Both the position numbers and the translations under genes were made by a program. Source: Burkholderia stagnalis (lineage in GTDB: Bacteria; Pseudomonadota; Gammaproteobacteria; Burkholderiales; Burkholderiaceae). Taken from it: a DNA stretch of 64,000 bases. The notes under the pieces are model-generated. The model had not been told where the DNA came from. It saw only the letters and a program-made list of their open reading frames with translations, and made no database searches. The number at the start of each line of letters is the position of its first letter. The first letter of the stretch is position 1. Below are positions 33,050 through 43,129 of this stretch, one piece after another. The stretch lies in assembly GCF_902830275.1 (NCBI RefSeq), contig NZ_CADESW010000031.1, positions 1 through 64,000 of the forward strand. The letters run 5' to 3'.

Positions 33050-35236
33050 ATGGATAGCCCTATCCCGCCGTCCGCTGCTTCGCGCGCGACGCAGGAGGCC
33101 GATTCCGGCCTTGCCGTCGTGCTGGCGATGGCAAGCCTGCACGGCATCGCCGCCGACGAAGCCGCATTGCGGCATGAATTTGGTTTCGGCCGCTTCGATA
33201 CTCAGACGATACTGCGAGCCGCCCGTTCGCTTGGCATGACGGCAAGGACCGTTCGACAAGACCCGGAACGGCTCGAACGGGCGCCGCTGCCGGCGGTCGC
33301 GCAGGCGAAAGGCGATGGCGGTTACTTCCTGATCGGGCAGTACCAGGCTGGCGACGGTACGCGTTCACCCCGGGTACTGGTTCAATACCCGGGCGAGGCC
33401 CCGGCGGTATTGACGCGAGAGCGGCTGCTCGAAATCTGGACCGGTGAACTCGTCTACTTCACGAGCAAGAGCAGTATTGCCGGTACGCTCGCGCGCTTCG
33501 ATTTCAGCTGGTTCGTTCCGGCAATCGTGACCTACCGAAAGCTGCTCGGCGAAGTGCTCGTGATTTCGCTGGTGCTGCAACTGATCGGTCTCGCCACGCC
33601 GCTGTTTTTCCAGGTGGTGATGGACAAGGTGCTGGTCAACCACGCGATGAAGACATTGAACGTGATCGCGGTCGGCCTCATTGGTGCGACGTTGTTCGAA
33701 GCGGCGCTTTCCGGGATTCGGACCTGGGTCTTCGCGCACACCAGCAGCAAGATCGACGTCGAACTCGGTGCGCGGCTGTTCCGCCATTTGCTGGCGTTGC
33801 CGCTGGCCTGGTTCCAGGCGCGCCGCGTCGGCGATTCGGTGGCGCGCATTCGCGAGCTGGAGAATATTCGTGCCTTCCTCACCGGCAATGCCGTAACCCT
33901 GGTGATGGACCTGGCCTTTTCGGTTGTTTTCCTGGGCGTGATGCTCTGGTACAGCGCGTGGCTCACGCTGATCGTCGTCGTCTCGATCCCGCTTTATGTC
34001 CTGCTGTCCGTCGTATTTACGCCGATCATCCGGAGGCGTCTGAACGAGAAGTTCAACAAGGGTGCCGAGAATCAGTCGTTCCTCGTCGAAACCATCAGCG
34101 GTATCGATACGGTCAAGGCGATGGCGCTCGAGCCGAGATGGACGGACAGGTGGGACCGGCAACTGGCTGCCTACGTGAGTGCGGCGCTGTCGGCGACCAA
34201 TGTCGCGACCATTGCGAGCGGCGGCGTGATGCTGGTCAGCAAACTGGTGACGGCGGCGATCATGTGGATTGGCGCGACGCTCGTCATCGACAACAGATTG
34301 ACCGTCGGGGAGCTCGTCGCGTTCAACATGCTGGCCGGACAGGTATCCAGTCCGATCCTGCGCCTGGCGCAGCTATGGAACGATTTCCAGCAGGTCGGGA
34401 TTTCGATGGGCCGGCTCGGAGACATCCTGAATGCGCCGCCCGAAGCGGCCGGCAAAAAGACGCGACTGCCGCGTCTCGAAGGTGCAATCGAATTCGACCA
34501 GGTATCGTTTCGCTATCGACCGGACGCGAGCGATGTGATCCGGCAGATCTCCGTCAGGATCGCGGCGGGCGAAGTGATCGGCATCGTAGGCCGCTCGGGG
34601 TCAGGCAAGAGCACGCTGACGAAACTGGTGCAGCGCCTCTACGTGCCGGATCGCGGCCGGGTGCTGGTCGACGGTCATGACATCGCCGTAATCGATACGG
34701 CGAGCCTGCGGCAGCAGATCGGCGTCGTGCTTCAGGAGAACACGCTGTTCAACCGCTCGGTACGGGACAACATCGCGCTGGCCCGGCCGACTGCGTCGAT
34801 CGATGCGGTAATCGACGCAGCGAAACTGGCCGGCGCACACGAATTCATCTGCGAACTTCCGGAAGGTTACGACACAGTGGTCGGCGAGCATGGCACGGGG
34901 CTCTCCGGCGGACAGCGTCAGCGCGTCGCGATCGCACGTGCGTTGATGACGGACCCGCGCATCCTGATCTTCGACGAAGCGACGAGCGCGCTCGACTACG
35001 AGTCCGAGGCGGTCATTCAAGCCAATATGCGTCGCATTTGCGAGCGGCGCACGGTACTGATCATTGCGCATCGGCTCTCGGCGGTGCGCGACGCGGACCG
35101 GATTCTCGTGATGGAACGCGGACAGATCGTGGAGAGCGGCACGCACGACGCGTTGCTGCGTACGCAGGGAGGCATTTACGCACGCCTGCACGCATTGCAG
35201 CAGGACGGACGTGCAGTCTCGGGAGCATGTGCATGA
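33050..35236 (+). CDS. type I secretion ABC transporter (HlyB-like)
   Basis: Inner-membrane ABC exporter of 728 residues. An N-terminal C39-like domain (about 15-140) lacks the catalytic Cys: the position reads SGLAVVLAMASLHGI. As in HlyB it should bind substrate rather than cleave it. A six-helix membrane domain follows (LVLQLIGLATPLFFQVVMDK). The nucleotide-binding domain has Walker A GRSGSGKST, signature LSGGQRQRVAIARAL and Walker B ILIFDEATSALD. The frame opens at a TTG (33029); I prefer the ATG at 33050. Its stop overlaps the adaptor start in ATGA. It probably exports the upstream RTX protein. Confidence 0.95.
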   Translation: MDSPIPPSAASRATQEADSGLAVVLAMASLHGIAADEAALRHEFGFGRFDTQTILRAARSLGMTARTVRQDPERLERAPLPAVAQAKGDGGYFLIGQYQAGDGTRSPRVLVQYPGEAPAVLTRERLLEIWTGELVYFTSKSSIAGTLARFDFSWFVPAIVTYRKLLGEVLVISLVLQLIGLATPLFFQVVMDKVLVNHAMKTLNVIAVGLIGATLFEAALSGIRTWVFAHTSSKIDVELGARLFRHLLALPLAWFQARRVGDSVARIRELENIRAFLTGNAVTLVMDLAFSVVFLGVMLWYSAWLTLIVVVSIPLYVLLSVVFTPIIRRRLNEKFNKGAENQSFLVETISGIDTVKAMALEPRWTDRWDRQLAAYVSAALSATNVATIASGGVMLVSKLVTAAIMWIGATLVIDNRLTVGELVAFNMLAGQVSSPILRLAQLWNDFQQVGISMGRLGDILNAPPEAAGKKTRLPRLEGAIEFDQVSFRYRPDASDVIRQISVRIAAGEVIGIVGRSGSGKSTLTKLVQRLYVPDRGRVLVDGHDIAVIDTASLRQQIGVVLQENTLFNRSVRDNIALARPTASIDAVIDAAKLAGAHEFICELPEGYDTVVGEHGTGLSGGQRQRVAIARALMTDPRILIFDEATSALDYESEAVIQANMRRICERRTVLIIAHRLSAVRDADRILVMERGQIVESGTHDALLRTQGGIYARLHALQQDGRAVSGACA

Positions 35237-36576
35237 GTGTGCGACAACGGGTAAAGGCGTGGTGCGAACTGTACGAACGCTACCGGGATGTCTGGCTCCA
35301 CTGCTGGCAACGACGCCATCGGATGACGCTGCCAAAGTTCGAAGCACAGGAGGCCGAATTCCTGCCGGCGGCCCTGGCCGTCCGAGCGGCACCCGTATCG
35401 CCGGCGGGACGTTGGGTCGCGCGCATCCTCATGCTGCTGGTTGCAACGCTTGTCGCTTGGGCGTGCCTGGGCAAGATCGACATCATCGTCAATGGCAGCG
35501 GCAAGATCATCCCGTCCTCGCGCACCAAGACGCTGGCGGTGGTGGAGGTGGCGAGCGTGCGGGCGCTGCACGTGCGCGACGGCCAGACGGTGAAGGCCGG
35601 CGACGCGCTGATCGATCTCGATACGCGCGTCATCGACGCGGAGCGGCAGAAGGCGGACGGCGATCGGTTGAACGCGGCGTTGCAGGTTGCGCGGGCTCGG
35701 GCCTTGATCGACGCGATCGAAACGGGGCGACCGCCTCGCCTTTCCGGTATCGAAGGGGTGCCGTCTGAGCGTCTGCGTGAAGCCGAGCGTCACCTGATGG
35801 ATCAGTGGCGTGATTTTGTCGCGCGGCGTGATCGGTTCGATGGCGAAATTCGTCGCTACAGTCAAGCGCTTCCGCTCGCCGCACGTCGGGCGAGGGACTA
35901 CGCCGAACTCCTGAAAACGCACGATGTTGCCGAACACGCGTGGATCGAGGCGGAGCAGCAGCGCATCGACATCGAAGGGCAACTGGCTGATGCGCGCCAC
36001 CAGCGCGCGGCGTTGGTGGCCGAAACGCGCAGAAATGCACAGGACGCGCAGCACGACGCTCAGCGAGTCGCGGACGCGTCCACACAGGACGTGCGCCGAG
36101 CAAAGGCGCACGGCGAGCTGTTGCAACTGACCGCGCCAGTCGACGGTACCGTGCAGCAGCTTGCGGTGCATACCGTTGGCACAGCGGTGCCGGCCGCGCA
36201 GCCGCTGATGCAGATCGTGCCTCTGGCGAGCGCGGTGGAAATGGAGGCGTTCATCGAAAACCGCGACGTGGGATTCATCAAGGAAGGGCAGCCGGCAAGC
36301 GTGAAGATCGATGCGTTCGAGTACACGAAGTACGGGACCGTGCCGGCGACCGTCAGTCATGTATCGCGCGATGCGATCGAAGACGAGAAGAAAGGGTTGA
36401 TCTATGCGGTCAAGGTGACACTCGATCGCGCCATGCTGCTCGTGGATGGCCGCGAAGTCAGGCTGTCTCCCGGGATGTCGGGCAGCGTCGAGATCAAGAC
36501 CGGTACGCGCCGGGTGATCGAATACGTGCTTTCGCCGCTGCTGCAGCACGGCCGGGAGAGTTTGCGTGAGCGCTAG
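35233..36576 (+). CDS. type I secretion membrane-fusion protein (HlyD-like)
   Basis: Periplasmic adaptor of 447 residues, anchored by one N-terminal helix (WVARILMLLVATLVAWACLG, about 60-80). A lipoyl/barrel-sandwich half follows (IIVNGSGKIIPSSRTKTLAV), then a long coiled coil (about 130-290). The second lipoyl half is APVDGTVQQLAVHTVGTAV, then the beta-barrel domain (VEMEAFIENRDVGFIKEGQP). The ATG overlaps the ABC gene stop (ATGA), which decides the start and implies coupled translation. It links the ABC exporter to the TolC-like protein encoded next. Confidence 0.94.
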   Translation: MSVRQRVKAWCELYERYRDVWLHCWQRRHRMTLPKFEAQEAEFLPAALAVRAAPVSPAGRWVARILMLLVATLVAWACLGKIDIIVNGSGKIIPSSRTKTLAVVEVASVRALHVRDGQTVKAGDALIDLDTRVIDAERQKADGDRLNAALQVARARALIDAIETGRPPRLSGIEGVPSERLREAERHLMDQWRDFVARRDRFDGEIRRYSQALPLAARRARDYAELLKTHDVAEHAWIEAEQQRIDIEGQLADARHQRAALVAETRRNAQDAQHDAQRVADASTQDVRRAKAHGELLQLTAPVDGTVQQLAVHTVGTAVPAAQPLMQIVPLASAVEMEAFIENRDVGFIKEGQPASVKIDAFEYTKYGTVPATVSHVSRDAIEDEKKGLIYAVKVTLDRAMLLVDGREVRLSPGMSGSVEIKTGTRRVIEYVLSPLLQHGRESLRER

Positions 36577-38008
36577 AATCTTGCGCTGGTTCACATGCAG
36601 CCGACGGATGCATGGCGCACTGCTGGTTCTGATCGCGTGCAAGGCCCAGGCAGCGGGCGTGCCGGATGTGCTGACCGATCCCTTGTTGACGCGGCCGCCC
36701 GTGCTGGACACGGGCGTTGGGCTTCCGGGCGACGATGCTCCTGTTGCCTGTCCGTCGTCCGTCGAGCTGACGAAGCGTCTGACGCTTGGCGATGCCGTCG
36801 ACCATGCGCTGTGCCACAACCCGCGAATCCGGGTTGCCTGGGCGTCGATCAAGATTCAGGCGGCGGCGTTGGGCGAGGCGAGGGCGGCATGGCTGCCGAC
36901 GCTCAATGGGTCGGTGAACTGGCTCGGCGCGCATAGCCGTTATCCGCAGGCGCCGTCGATGAATACCCATGGCACCGGCACGACGTCAAATGCAAGCATG
37001 AACTGGCGGCTGCTCGATTTCGGCGGGCGGGCCGCAAACCGGGGTGCGGCGCAGCAGCTGTTGACGGCCGCGCTGGCGAGCCACGACGCCGCGATGCAGA
37101 AAGCTGTGGCGGATGTCATCGGAAGCTATTTCGATGTTCAAAACGCGCAAGCTGCATTTGAAGCGCGTACCGAATCTGTCGGTCTTGCCGAATCTACGGT
37201 GCTTGCGTCGCGTCAGCGTCTGGCCAAAGGCGTCGCGGCCCGCAGCGACACGCTGCAGGCGGAAACGGCGCTGGCGAAGGCGAGGCTGGCTGCGGGGCGG
37301 GCCGGCGCAGACGTGGCCGGGGCTCGCGCGGAACTCGTTTATGCGATGGGGCTGCCGGGCGACACACGCATCGACGTGACGGAGGCGGCGGCGCCGGTTG
37401 CGACGGATGCGTTGCGCGAGCTGGGCGACTGGCTTCGCGAGGCGGAAGGGTCTCATCCGGAAATCAGGGCTGCGCGCGCCCAATGGGAGGCTGCGAAGGC
37501 GAAGGTGACGACGGCGCGATCGGAGGGCATGCCGACGCTGGATTTGAGCGGTACGTTTTCCCGGAACGGTTATCCGAACCAGGGATTGCAGTCATTGCGT
37601 TCAACACAGACGAGCATTGGCCTGACCCTGACGATTCCGTTTTTCGAAGGCTTTTCGCGGACCTACCGGATTCGCGGGGCGCAGGCCCAGGCCGAACAGG
37701 CACATGCGCAACTGCTCGACACGCAACAGCAGATTCTGCGTGAGGTGCTGAAGGCGCATGCTGACGCCGAGTCGGCGATCGGCAATCTGGACGCGTCTGC
37801 AAGGCTGTTGGATGCCGCTGAAACGGCGCTGGCGTCGACACGCAATCGTTACGCGCACGGAGCGGGGGATATTCTCGAGCTGCTTTCGGCGCAAGCGGCC
37901 CTGTCCGATGCGCGACAGGAGCGGGTGCGCGCACTCGCCGACTGGGAGTCGGCGCGGCTTCGCCTGTTCGCCAGCGCGGGCATCATGGGTCGATGGGCGG
38001 TGCGCTAG
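36566..38008 (+). CDS. TolC-family outer-membrane secretion protein
   Basis: Outer-membrane channel of 480 residues with a signal peptide (ARILRWFTCSRRMHGALLVL, then IACKAQAAG). Two OEP repeats are visible: LTLGDAVDHALCHNPRIRVA, with its partner HPEIRAARAQWEAAKAKVTT. TolC-type helical motifs include NRYAHGAGDILELLSAQAAL. GTG start at 36566 overlaps the end of the adaptor gene by 11 bp. It completes a three-gene type I system like those of CyaE/TolC clusters, with the outer-membrane part encoded in the operon. Confidence 0.93.
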   Translation: MSARILRWFTCSRRMHGALLVLIACKAQAAGVPDVLTDPLLTRPPVLDTGVGLPGDDAPVACPSSVELTKRLTLGDAVDHALCHNPRIRVAWASIKIQAAALGEARAAWLPTLNGSVNWLGAHSRYPQAPSMNTHGTGTTSNASMNWRLLDFGGRAANRGAAQQLLTAALASHDAAMQKAVADVIGSYFDVQNAQAAFEARTESVGLAESTVLASRQRLAKGVAARSDTLQAETALAKARLAAGRAGADVAGARAELVYAMGLPGDTRIDVTEAAAPVATDALRELGDWLREAEGSHPEIRAARAQWEAAKAKVTTARSEGMPTLDLSGTFSRNGYPNQGLQSLRSTQTSIGLTLTIPFFEGFSRTYRIRGAQAQAEQAHAQLLDTQQQILREVLKAHADAESAIGNLDASARLLDAAETALASTRNRYAHGAGDILELLSAQAALSDARQERVRALADWESARLRLFASAGIMGRWAVR

Positions 38009-38017
38009 GTGAACGGT

Positions 38018-38092
38018 GGCGATTGCTGGATCGTCAATGCGAACCTCGGCACGAGCGGCACGGAGATCGGCCGGGTGAAGTTCGACGCGTGA
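38018..38092 (+). pseudogene. amaB: third, shrunken remnant of the amaB 3' end
   Basis: In frame this reads GDCWIVNANLGTSGTEIG, then RVKFDA and a stop. It corresponds to GSDCGIVNVNIGTSGAEIGG and the terminal GVKFDV of amaB, with about 120 bp in between deleted. The trailing bases TGAAGGAG also match the second copy. It begins about 10 bp after the TolC gene. It closes the island whose upstream edge is the amaB fragment at 26358, so the secretion locus is flanked by direct repeats of this gene's end. Confidence 0.85.
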
Positions 38093-38437
38093 AGGAGCAC
38101 GGCGCGTCATGCGCCGCGAGTGAGTGACGGCACGGGCGCGCCACGATGCATGGCGTCGTCCGCAAAGCGGCGACTCCCGGCAATCGCCGTCGCCCGAATG
38201 CTGCCGGCCGGGCGTCATACGCCGGCGGCCCAATCCTCTGTACAATCGCGCGGGACGCCGCCGAGCCTTCCGAGGGCCAAGTCGAAACAGGCTGCGGCGT
38301 CAGGAGAGCGATCCACCCACACCCCGCAGGACGGTTTGCGCGACGCGAACGTCCCGTTTCGTGGCGCGGGCGGGTCGTCGAGAGCACGCGCGAGTTTGCC
38401 AAGCGCGTCCCGAGAACAATGAAGAACAACGCAGAGC
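38093..38437 (+). other. non-coding region upstream of the Rhs gene
   Basis: This 345-bp GC-rich stretch has no convincing gene. A TACAAT at 38241-38246 is a fair -10 element but no good -35 lies 17 bases before it. AACAACGCAGAGC directly precedes ATG 38438 as a weak ribosome-binding site. No EagR-type chaperone gene, often found ahead of type VI Rhs effectors, is present. Confidence 0.5.
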
Positions 38438-41400
38438 ATGGCAGAACAAAAACTTCCTCCCGGCGCGGAATACGAGCAGGCGACGCCGTGGCTGACCGAC
38501 GTTCATCCGGATGACGTTCGTGCATCCGGCGAGGGCTTCAACGCGTGGCTGATCGACGTCACGCATGGATACGTGAACGTCGAGCGCCTGGCGACCGTCG
38601 CCAGTGCGATTCCGATCCTGAACAACCTGATGGCGCTGGCGGATGTGCTCAGCGACATCGTCTCGATCGTCCGCAAGCGCGGCGGCGACCTGCTCGACTA
38701 TCTCGGGCTCGCGATCAACCTGATCGGCGTGATTCCGTTCCCGCCGGTATTGGCGCCGATGCGGCTCGCGGCGCGGCCGATGCTCGCGCTGATCCGCAAC
38801 GAGCTGATGATCCACAAGCGCGACATCGCCGCGGCCGTCGTGTCGATCGTCGTCACGCATGTGCAGGCTTCGTGCGCAACCGAGATCGAGAACTTCCTGA
38901 CGACGCTGCAGGGCGTGGTCAACGAACTGATCGACACGTGTGCGAAGAAGGCGCAGGAGATTCTCACGAGCCTCGCCGACGGCATCGAGGCGTTGCTGGC
39001 GGGCAAGCTGTTCGATCCGGCCAAGAACGAGAAGCAGGCGGCCGAGTATCGGCAGCTGATGAAGAAGAGCGGATGGTTCAGCAAGGACAAGGTGGCCGGC
39101 GCGTGGGGGTATCTGTCGGAATCGACGGCGGCGCTCGGCAAGCGCGGCGCCAATTCGGCCGGCGGCAAGCTGAGCGAGGCGATTCCGGCGAAGCTCGTCG
39201 CGCCGATTCGCGAGATCGCGACATCGCTGCGCACGCTGGCGCCCGTCGTGTTCAACAAGATCAACGAACTCAAGGGCAGCGACGAAGGCAAGCTGATGTG
39301 GCTGCTCGTGAAGCTCGCCGACGCGGTGCGGCTCAAGGGCAAGGGCACGCGCGGTGGTGCGGTCAAGTCGTCGGGCACGACGAAGGTCGAGGAGCGGCGG
39401 CCGCAGGTGCCGTTGGCTGCGCAGAAGAAGGAAGCCAAGGCCAAGGGGGCGGGGGTCGATCATTGCGGGGAGTGCGGAGTCGGAGCGTCCGGCGCGTCGA
39501 TCAGCTTTGCGTTTGGTGATGAGACGTTCACGCATACGGACTTCGAATTGCCGGGCGCACTGCCGGTCGTGTGGGCGCGGACGTATCGTTCGCGCCTGGC
39601 CGGTTACGATCGCAGTGAACTGGGCGCGCGCTGGCTGACGCCGTACATGACGCGCATCGACATCCGCGATGACAAATGGGTGTATTGCGACTCGACCGGT
39701 CGAAACATCGAATATCCGGCGCTGGCCGCGGGTGCGGTGCATGACGACCGGGTGGAAGGCGTCACGTTGTCCCGGCTGGATGAAACCTGGGTCACGCTGT
39801 CATACGGACATGAAACGCTGTACGTCTACGAGAAGCGCGGCGAGACGTTCCGCCTCGCGTTGCACAAGGATCGCGCGGGCAATACGGTCGCGCTCGACTA
39901 CGACAGCGGCGATCGCCTTGCGCGTCTCGTCAGCTCTGCCGGTCATACGTTGGCATTCCTGCATGATGCGCGTGGCCGCATCACGGCAATCGAGCAGATC
40001 GTCGACGCGAAGACGCGCGTCACGCTCGCGCAATATCGCTACGACGAAGAAGGCGACCTCGTCCGCGCGGCGGATCGCTACGGCAACGCATGGCAATACG
40101 CGTATCGTCGCCACCTGATCACCCGCTACACGGATCGCACCGGCCGAGGGATGAATCTCGAGTGGGATGGTGCGGAAGAACACGACAACACGAACGCGCG
40201 ATGCGTGCGCGAATATGCCGACGATGGCAGCCACGACATCCGCCTGATGTGGCATCCGAACATCCGGCTGACCTATGTGACGGATGCGCTCGGCAACGCC
40301 ACGCGCTACTACTACAACATCCACGGCTACATGTACCGGATCGCCTATCCGGACGGGACCGAAGAGTGGATGCGGCGCGACCAGAACAACAATCTGGTGA
40401 TGCATATCCACCGAGACGGCGGCGTCGAGGAGATGGAGTACGACGCGCGCGGGAACATGACGAAGCACTACCGGGTGGATGGCGCGGTCGTCGAGATGAC
40501 TTACGACGAACGCGACCAGCTGGTGAAGGTGAAGGATCCGGAGGGGTACGTCTGGCTGCGCAAGTACGACGATGCGGGCAATCTCGTCGCGCAGATCGAT
40601 CCGCTTGGTCACGAGACGAAGCACGCATACGACCCGAGCGGTATGCCGGTCAAGGTGACCGACGCGAAGGGAGGCACGAAATCGCTCGTCTATGACACGG
40701 CCGGGAAACTGCTTCAATTCACGGATTGCTCCGGCAAGATGACGAAGTGGGCGTATGACGGCGAAGGCAGGTTGGCGCGGTCAACGGATGCCGCCGGCAA
40801 TGCCACGACCTATCGCTATGGCGAGAATGGCGAACTGAACGAGATCTCGTCAGCGGCGGGCGTCGAGCGCTTCGTGCTCGACGCGGAAGGTCGGTTGCTG
40901 TCGCATACCGATCCGCTCGCGCGCATCACACGCTTTTCGTACGACGCGGCAGGGCGCGTGGCGAGCCGTGTCGATGCGCTTGGATACACACTCGCATATC
41001 GCTATGACCGGCTCGGGCGGCTGACCGCGTTGACTGACGCTAATCGTGCGACCTACCAGTTCCACTACGATCCGATGGGCCGGTTGCTCGAAGAGATCGG
41101 CTTCGACGGAAAGCGGACGAAGTACGGATACGCAGAAGGGACGCTGCCGCCGGTCAGCATCGACGAAGCGGGGCAGCGTACCGAACTCGAGTTTGATCCG
41201 GCGGGGCGGATCACGCGCAGGGCGTCCGGCGATAGCGAGGAACGGTTCGCTTATGACGCGAGCGGCCGGCTTGTTGAAGCGCGTAATGGCCATAGCCGTG
41301 TGCAGGCGTTCTTCGATCCGGTCGGGAATCTGGTTCGTGAGCATCATGCGTACCAGTTGTTCGGCAACTCGCGCAGCTATCTGTGGCATCACGAGTACGA

Positions 41401-43120
41401 CGAGATCGGCACGCGGGTCAAGACGGTGCGGCCGGACGGCCATGTGCTCGACTGGTTGATATACGGTTCCGGGCATGTTCACGGCCTGATGCTCGATGGC
41501 GAGGAGCGGATCCAGTTCGAGCGGGACGATCTGCATCGGGAAACGCAGCGCACGTTGTCGAACCGGATCGATCAGCGGATCTTCTACGATCCGGCGGGGC
41601 GGATCGCACGGCAGACAGTGCAGCGCTCGCAGGCGCCGTCGCCGCTCGCAGAGCGGCGCTATCGCTACGATGCGGCCGGGCTGCTCGAACAAATCGAAGA
41701 CAGTCGCCGGGGGATGATCGACTACCGATATGACCCTGTCGGACGGTTGATCGCAGCAATTGGTCCGTTGGGCGCTGAACGTTTCGCGTTTGACCCGGCA
41801 AGCAATATTCTCGATCCTGGTAGTCCGGAACGTGCGCGTACGCCAGCGTTAGTGAAGCAGAGCCCGGTGATGCCTGATCGACCGGAAAGCACACTGCCGC
41901 AGGATGTGCCAAAGGTGCTCGGAAACCTGTTGAAGGATTATGCCGGCACGCACTTCGAATACGACGCGCGTGGAAACCTGGTCGAGAAGCACTCACCGGT
42001 CGGACGGCAGCAATATGTGTGGGACGGCTTCAATCGGCTGAGCGTTGCGCGGGTTGCAGAATCGGCGCGGCAGCACGAAGTGCATTACTTCTACGATCCG
42101 TTCGGACGGCGGATCGGCAAGGATGTGAACGGCGTGCGGACCGTGTTCGGCTGGGACGGGGATCGGCTTGCCTACGAGAGCACAGACGGGGGCGCGACGC
42201 AGTATGTGTACGAGCCGGAGTCGTTCGTACCGTTGGCGCAGTATGTGACGATGGAGCCGGTCGCAGGGATTCCGACGCCGGTGTGGAGCAGTGCCGAGCC
42301 ATATACACCAGAGAGCGATCCGCTGCAGCGCGTGCCAGCGCGGGAGTCCGACGCGCATCTGTTTTACTACCATTGTGACCAGATCGGTACGCCATTGTTG
42401 ATGACGGACGAGGCTGGGGAGGTGGTGTGGGAGGCGTCGTATCGGGCGTGGGGTGAGGCACGGGAGGTGATCGCGCGGGTGTCGAAGACAGCCGGGGCTG
42501 CGCCTCGGAACCCGATCCGGTTTCAGGGGCAGCAGGAGGATACGGAGACGGGGCTGCACTATAACCGCCATCGGTACTACGATCCAGACTTAGGGCGATT
42601 CGTCAGCAAGGATCCAATCGGACTGGCTGGCGGCTTGAATGCATTTCAATACGCGCCGAATCCGACTGATTGGCTTGATCCGCTCGGTCTCGCGCGCAAA
42701 AAGAAGAATTCGCAAGAGCTTGGAAAGGCCGCAACAGGCTGTGATACCTGGCCGGGAAAACAGGCGCACCATGTCATCCCGGAGGAGTTGGCGGATCATC
42801 CGTTGCTGCGTGACATCGATTTCCGGATGAATACCGGGGCCAATGCGATCATGCTTCCATCCACGCCAGGAGGGTTGATGGCGACGCACAATGGCTATCA
42901 CAGTCACTACAACAAGGCGGTGGAAAGTGAACTCGATCACATCCAAAGCAAGTACAGCAACGAGGCGGATCGCAAGCGTGCCGTCCAGGACCTACAGCGC
43001 AATCTGGATAGCGCTCTTCGGCGTAATAAGCTGCCGTTATATATGACCTCTTGCGGGAAGAAGACAGGGCTGAAGGCTGGCGATTGGGATAGGTACATCC
43101 GATCGTCTCGACGATACTGA
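38438..43120 (+). CDS. Rhs polymorphic toxin with C-terminal AHH nuclease domain
   Basis: Large YD-repeat protein of 1560 residues. Residues 1-330 are a helical region with hydrophobic stretches (ATVASAIPILNNLMALADVL and LAINLIGVIPFPPVLAPMRL) and no PAAR motif. A DUF6531-type segment follows (SISFAFGDETFTHTDFELPG). YD repeats fill about 500-1290 and form the encapsulating shell. The core ends with the usual RYYDPDLGRFVSKDPIGLAG and NPTDWLDPLGL. The last ~142 residues are the variable tip: KQAHHVIPEEL, then THNGYHSHYNKAVESEL, which fits the AHH family of HNH-like nucleases. GC content falls in the tip. A probable immunity gene starts 9 nt after the stop. Confidence 0.92.
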   Translation: MAEQKLPPGAEYEQATPWLTDVHPDDVRASGEGFNAWLIDVTHGYVNVERLATVASAIPILNNLMALADVLSDIVSIVRKRGGDLLDYLGLAINLIGVIPFPPVLAPMRLAARPMLALIRNELMIHKRDIAAAVVSIVVTHVQASCATEIENFLTTLQGVVNELIDTCAKKAQEILTSLADGIEALLAGKLFDPAKNEKQAAEYRQLMKKSGWFSKDKVAGAWGYLSESTAALGKRGANSAGGKLSEAIPAKLVAPIREIATSLRTLAPVVFNKINELKGSDEGKLMWLLVKLADAVRLKGKGTRGGAVKSSGTTKVEERRPQVPLAAQKKEAKAKGAGVDHCGECGVGASGASISFAFGDETFTHTDFELPGALPVVWARTYRSRLAGYDRSELGARWLTPYMTRIDIRDDKWVYCDSTGRNIEYPALAAGAVHDDRVEGVTLSRLDETWVTLSYGHETLYVYEKRGETFRLALHKDRAGNTVALDYDSGDRLARLVSSAGHTLAFLHDARGRITAIEQIVDAKTRVTLAQYRYDEEGDLVRAADRYGNAWQYAYRRHLITRYTDRTGRGMNLEWDGAEEHDNTNARCVREYADDGSHDIRLMWHPNIRLTYVTDALGNATRYYYNIHGYMYRIAYPDGTEEWMRRDQNNNLVMHIHRDGGVEEMEYDARGNMTKHYRVDGAVVEMTYDERDQLVKVKDPEGYVWLRKYDDAGNLVAQIDPLGHETKHAYDPSGMPVKVTDAKGGTKSLVYDTAGKLLQFTDCSGKMTKWAYDGEGRLARSTDAAGNATTYRYGENGELNEISSAAGVERFVLDAEGRLLSHTDPLARITRFSYDAAGRVASRVDALGYTLAYRYDRLGRLTALTDANRATYQFHYDPMGRLLEEIGFDGKRTKYGYAEGTLPPVSIDEAGQRTELEFDPAGRITRRASGDSEERFAYDASGRLVEARNGHSRVQAFFDPVGNLVREHHAYQLFGNSRSYLWHHEYDEIGTRVKTVRPDGHVLDWLIYGSGHVHGLMLDGEERIQFERDDLHRETQRTLSNRIDQRIFYDPAGRIARQTVQRSQAPSPLAERRYRYDAAGLLEQIEDSRRGMIDYRYDPVGRLIAAIGPLGAERFAFDPASNILDPGSPERARTPALVKQSPVMPDRPESTLPQDVPKVLGNLLKDYAGTHFEYDARGNLVEKHSPVGRQQYVWDGFNRLSVARVAESARQHEVHYFYDPFGRRIGKDVNGVRTVFGWDGDRLAYESTDGGATQYVYEPESFVPLAQYVTMEPVAGIPTPVWSSAEPYTPESDPLQRVPARESDAHLFYYHCDQIGTPLLMTDEAGEVVWEASYRAWGEAREVIARVSKTAGAAPRNPIRFQGQQEDTETGLHYNRHRYYDPDLGRFVSKDPIGLAGGLNAFQYAPNPTDWLDPLGLARKKKNSQELGKAATGCDTWPGKQAHHVIPEELADHPLLRDIDFRMNTGANAIMLPSTPGGLMATHNGYHSHYNKAVESELDHIQSKYSNEADRKRAVQDLQRNLDSALRRNKLPLYMTSCGKKTGLKAGDWDRYIRSSRRY

Positions 43121-43129
43121 GGTGAGAAA

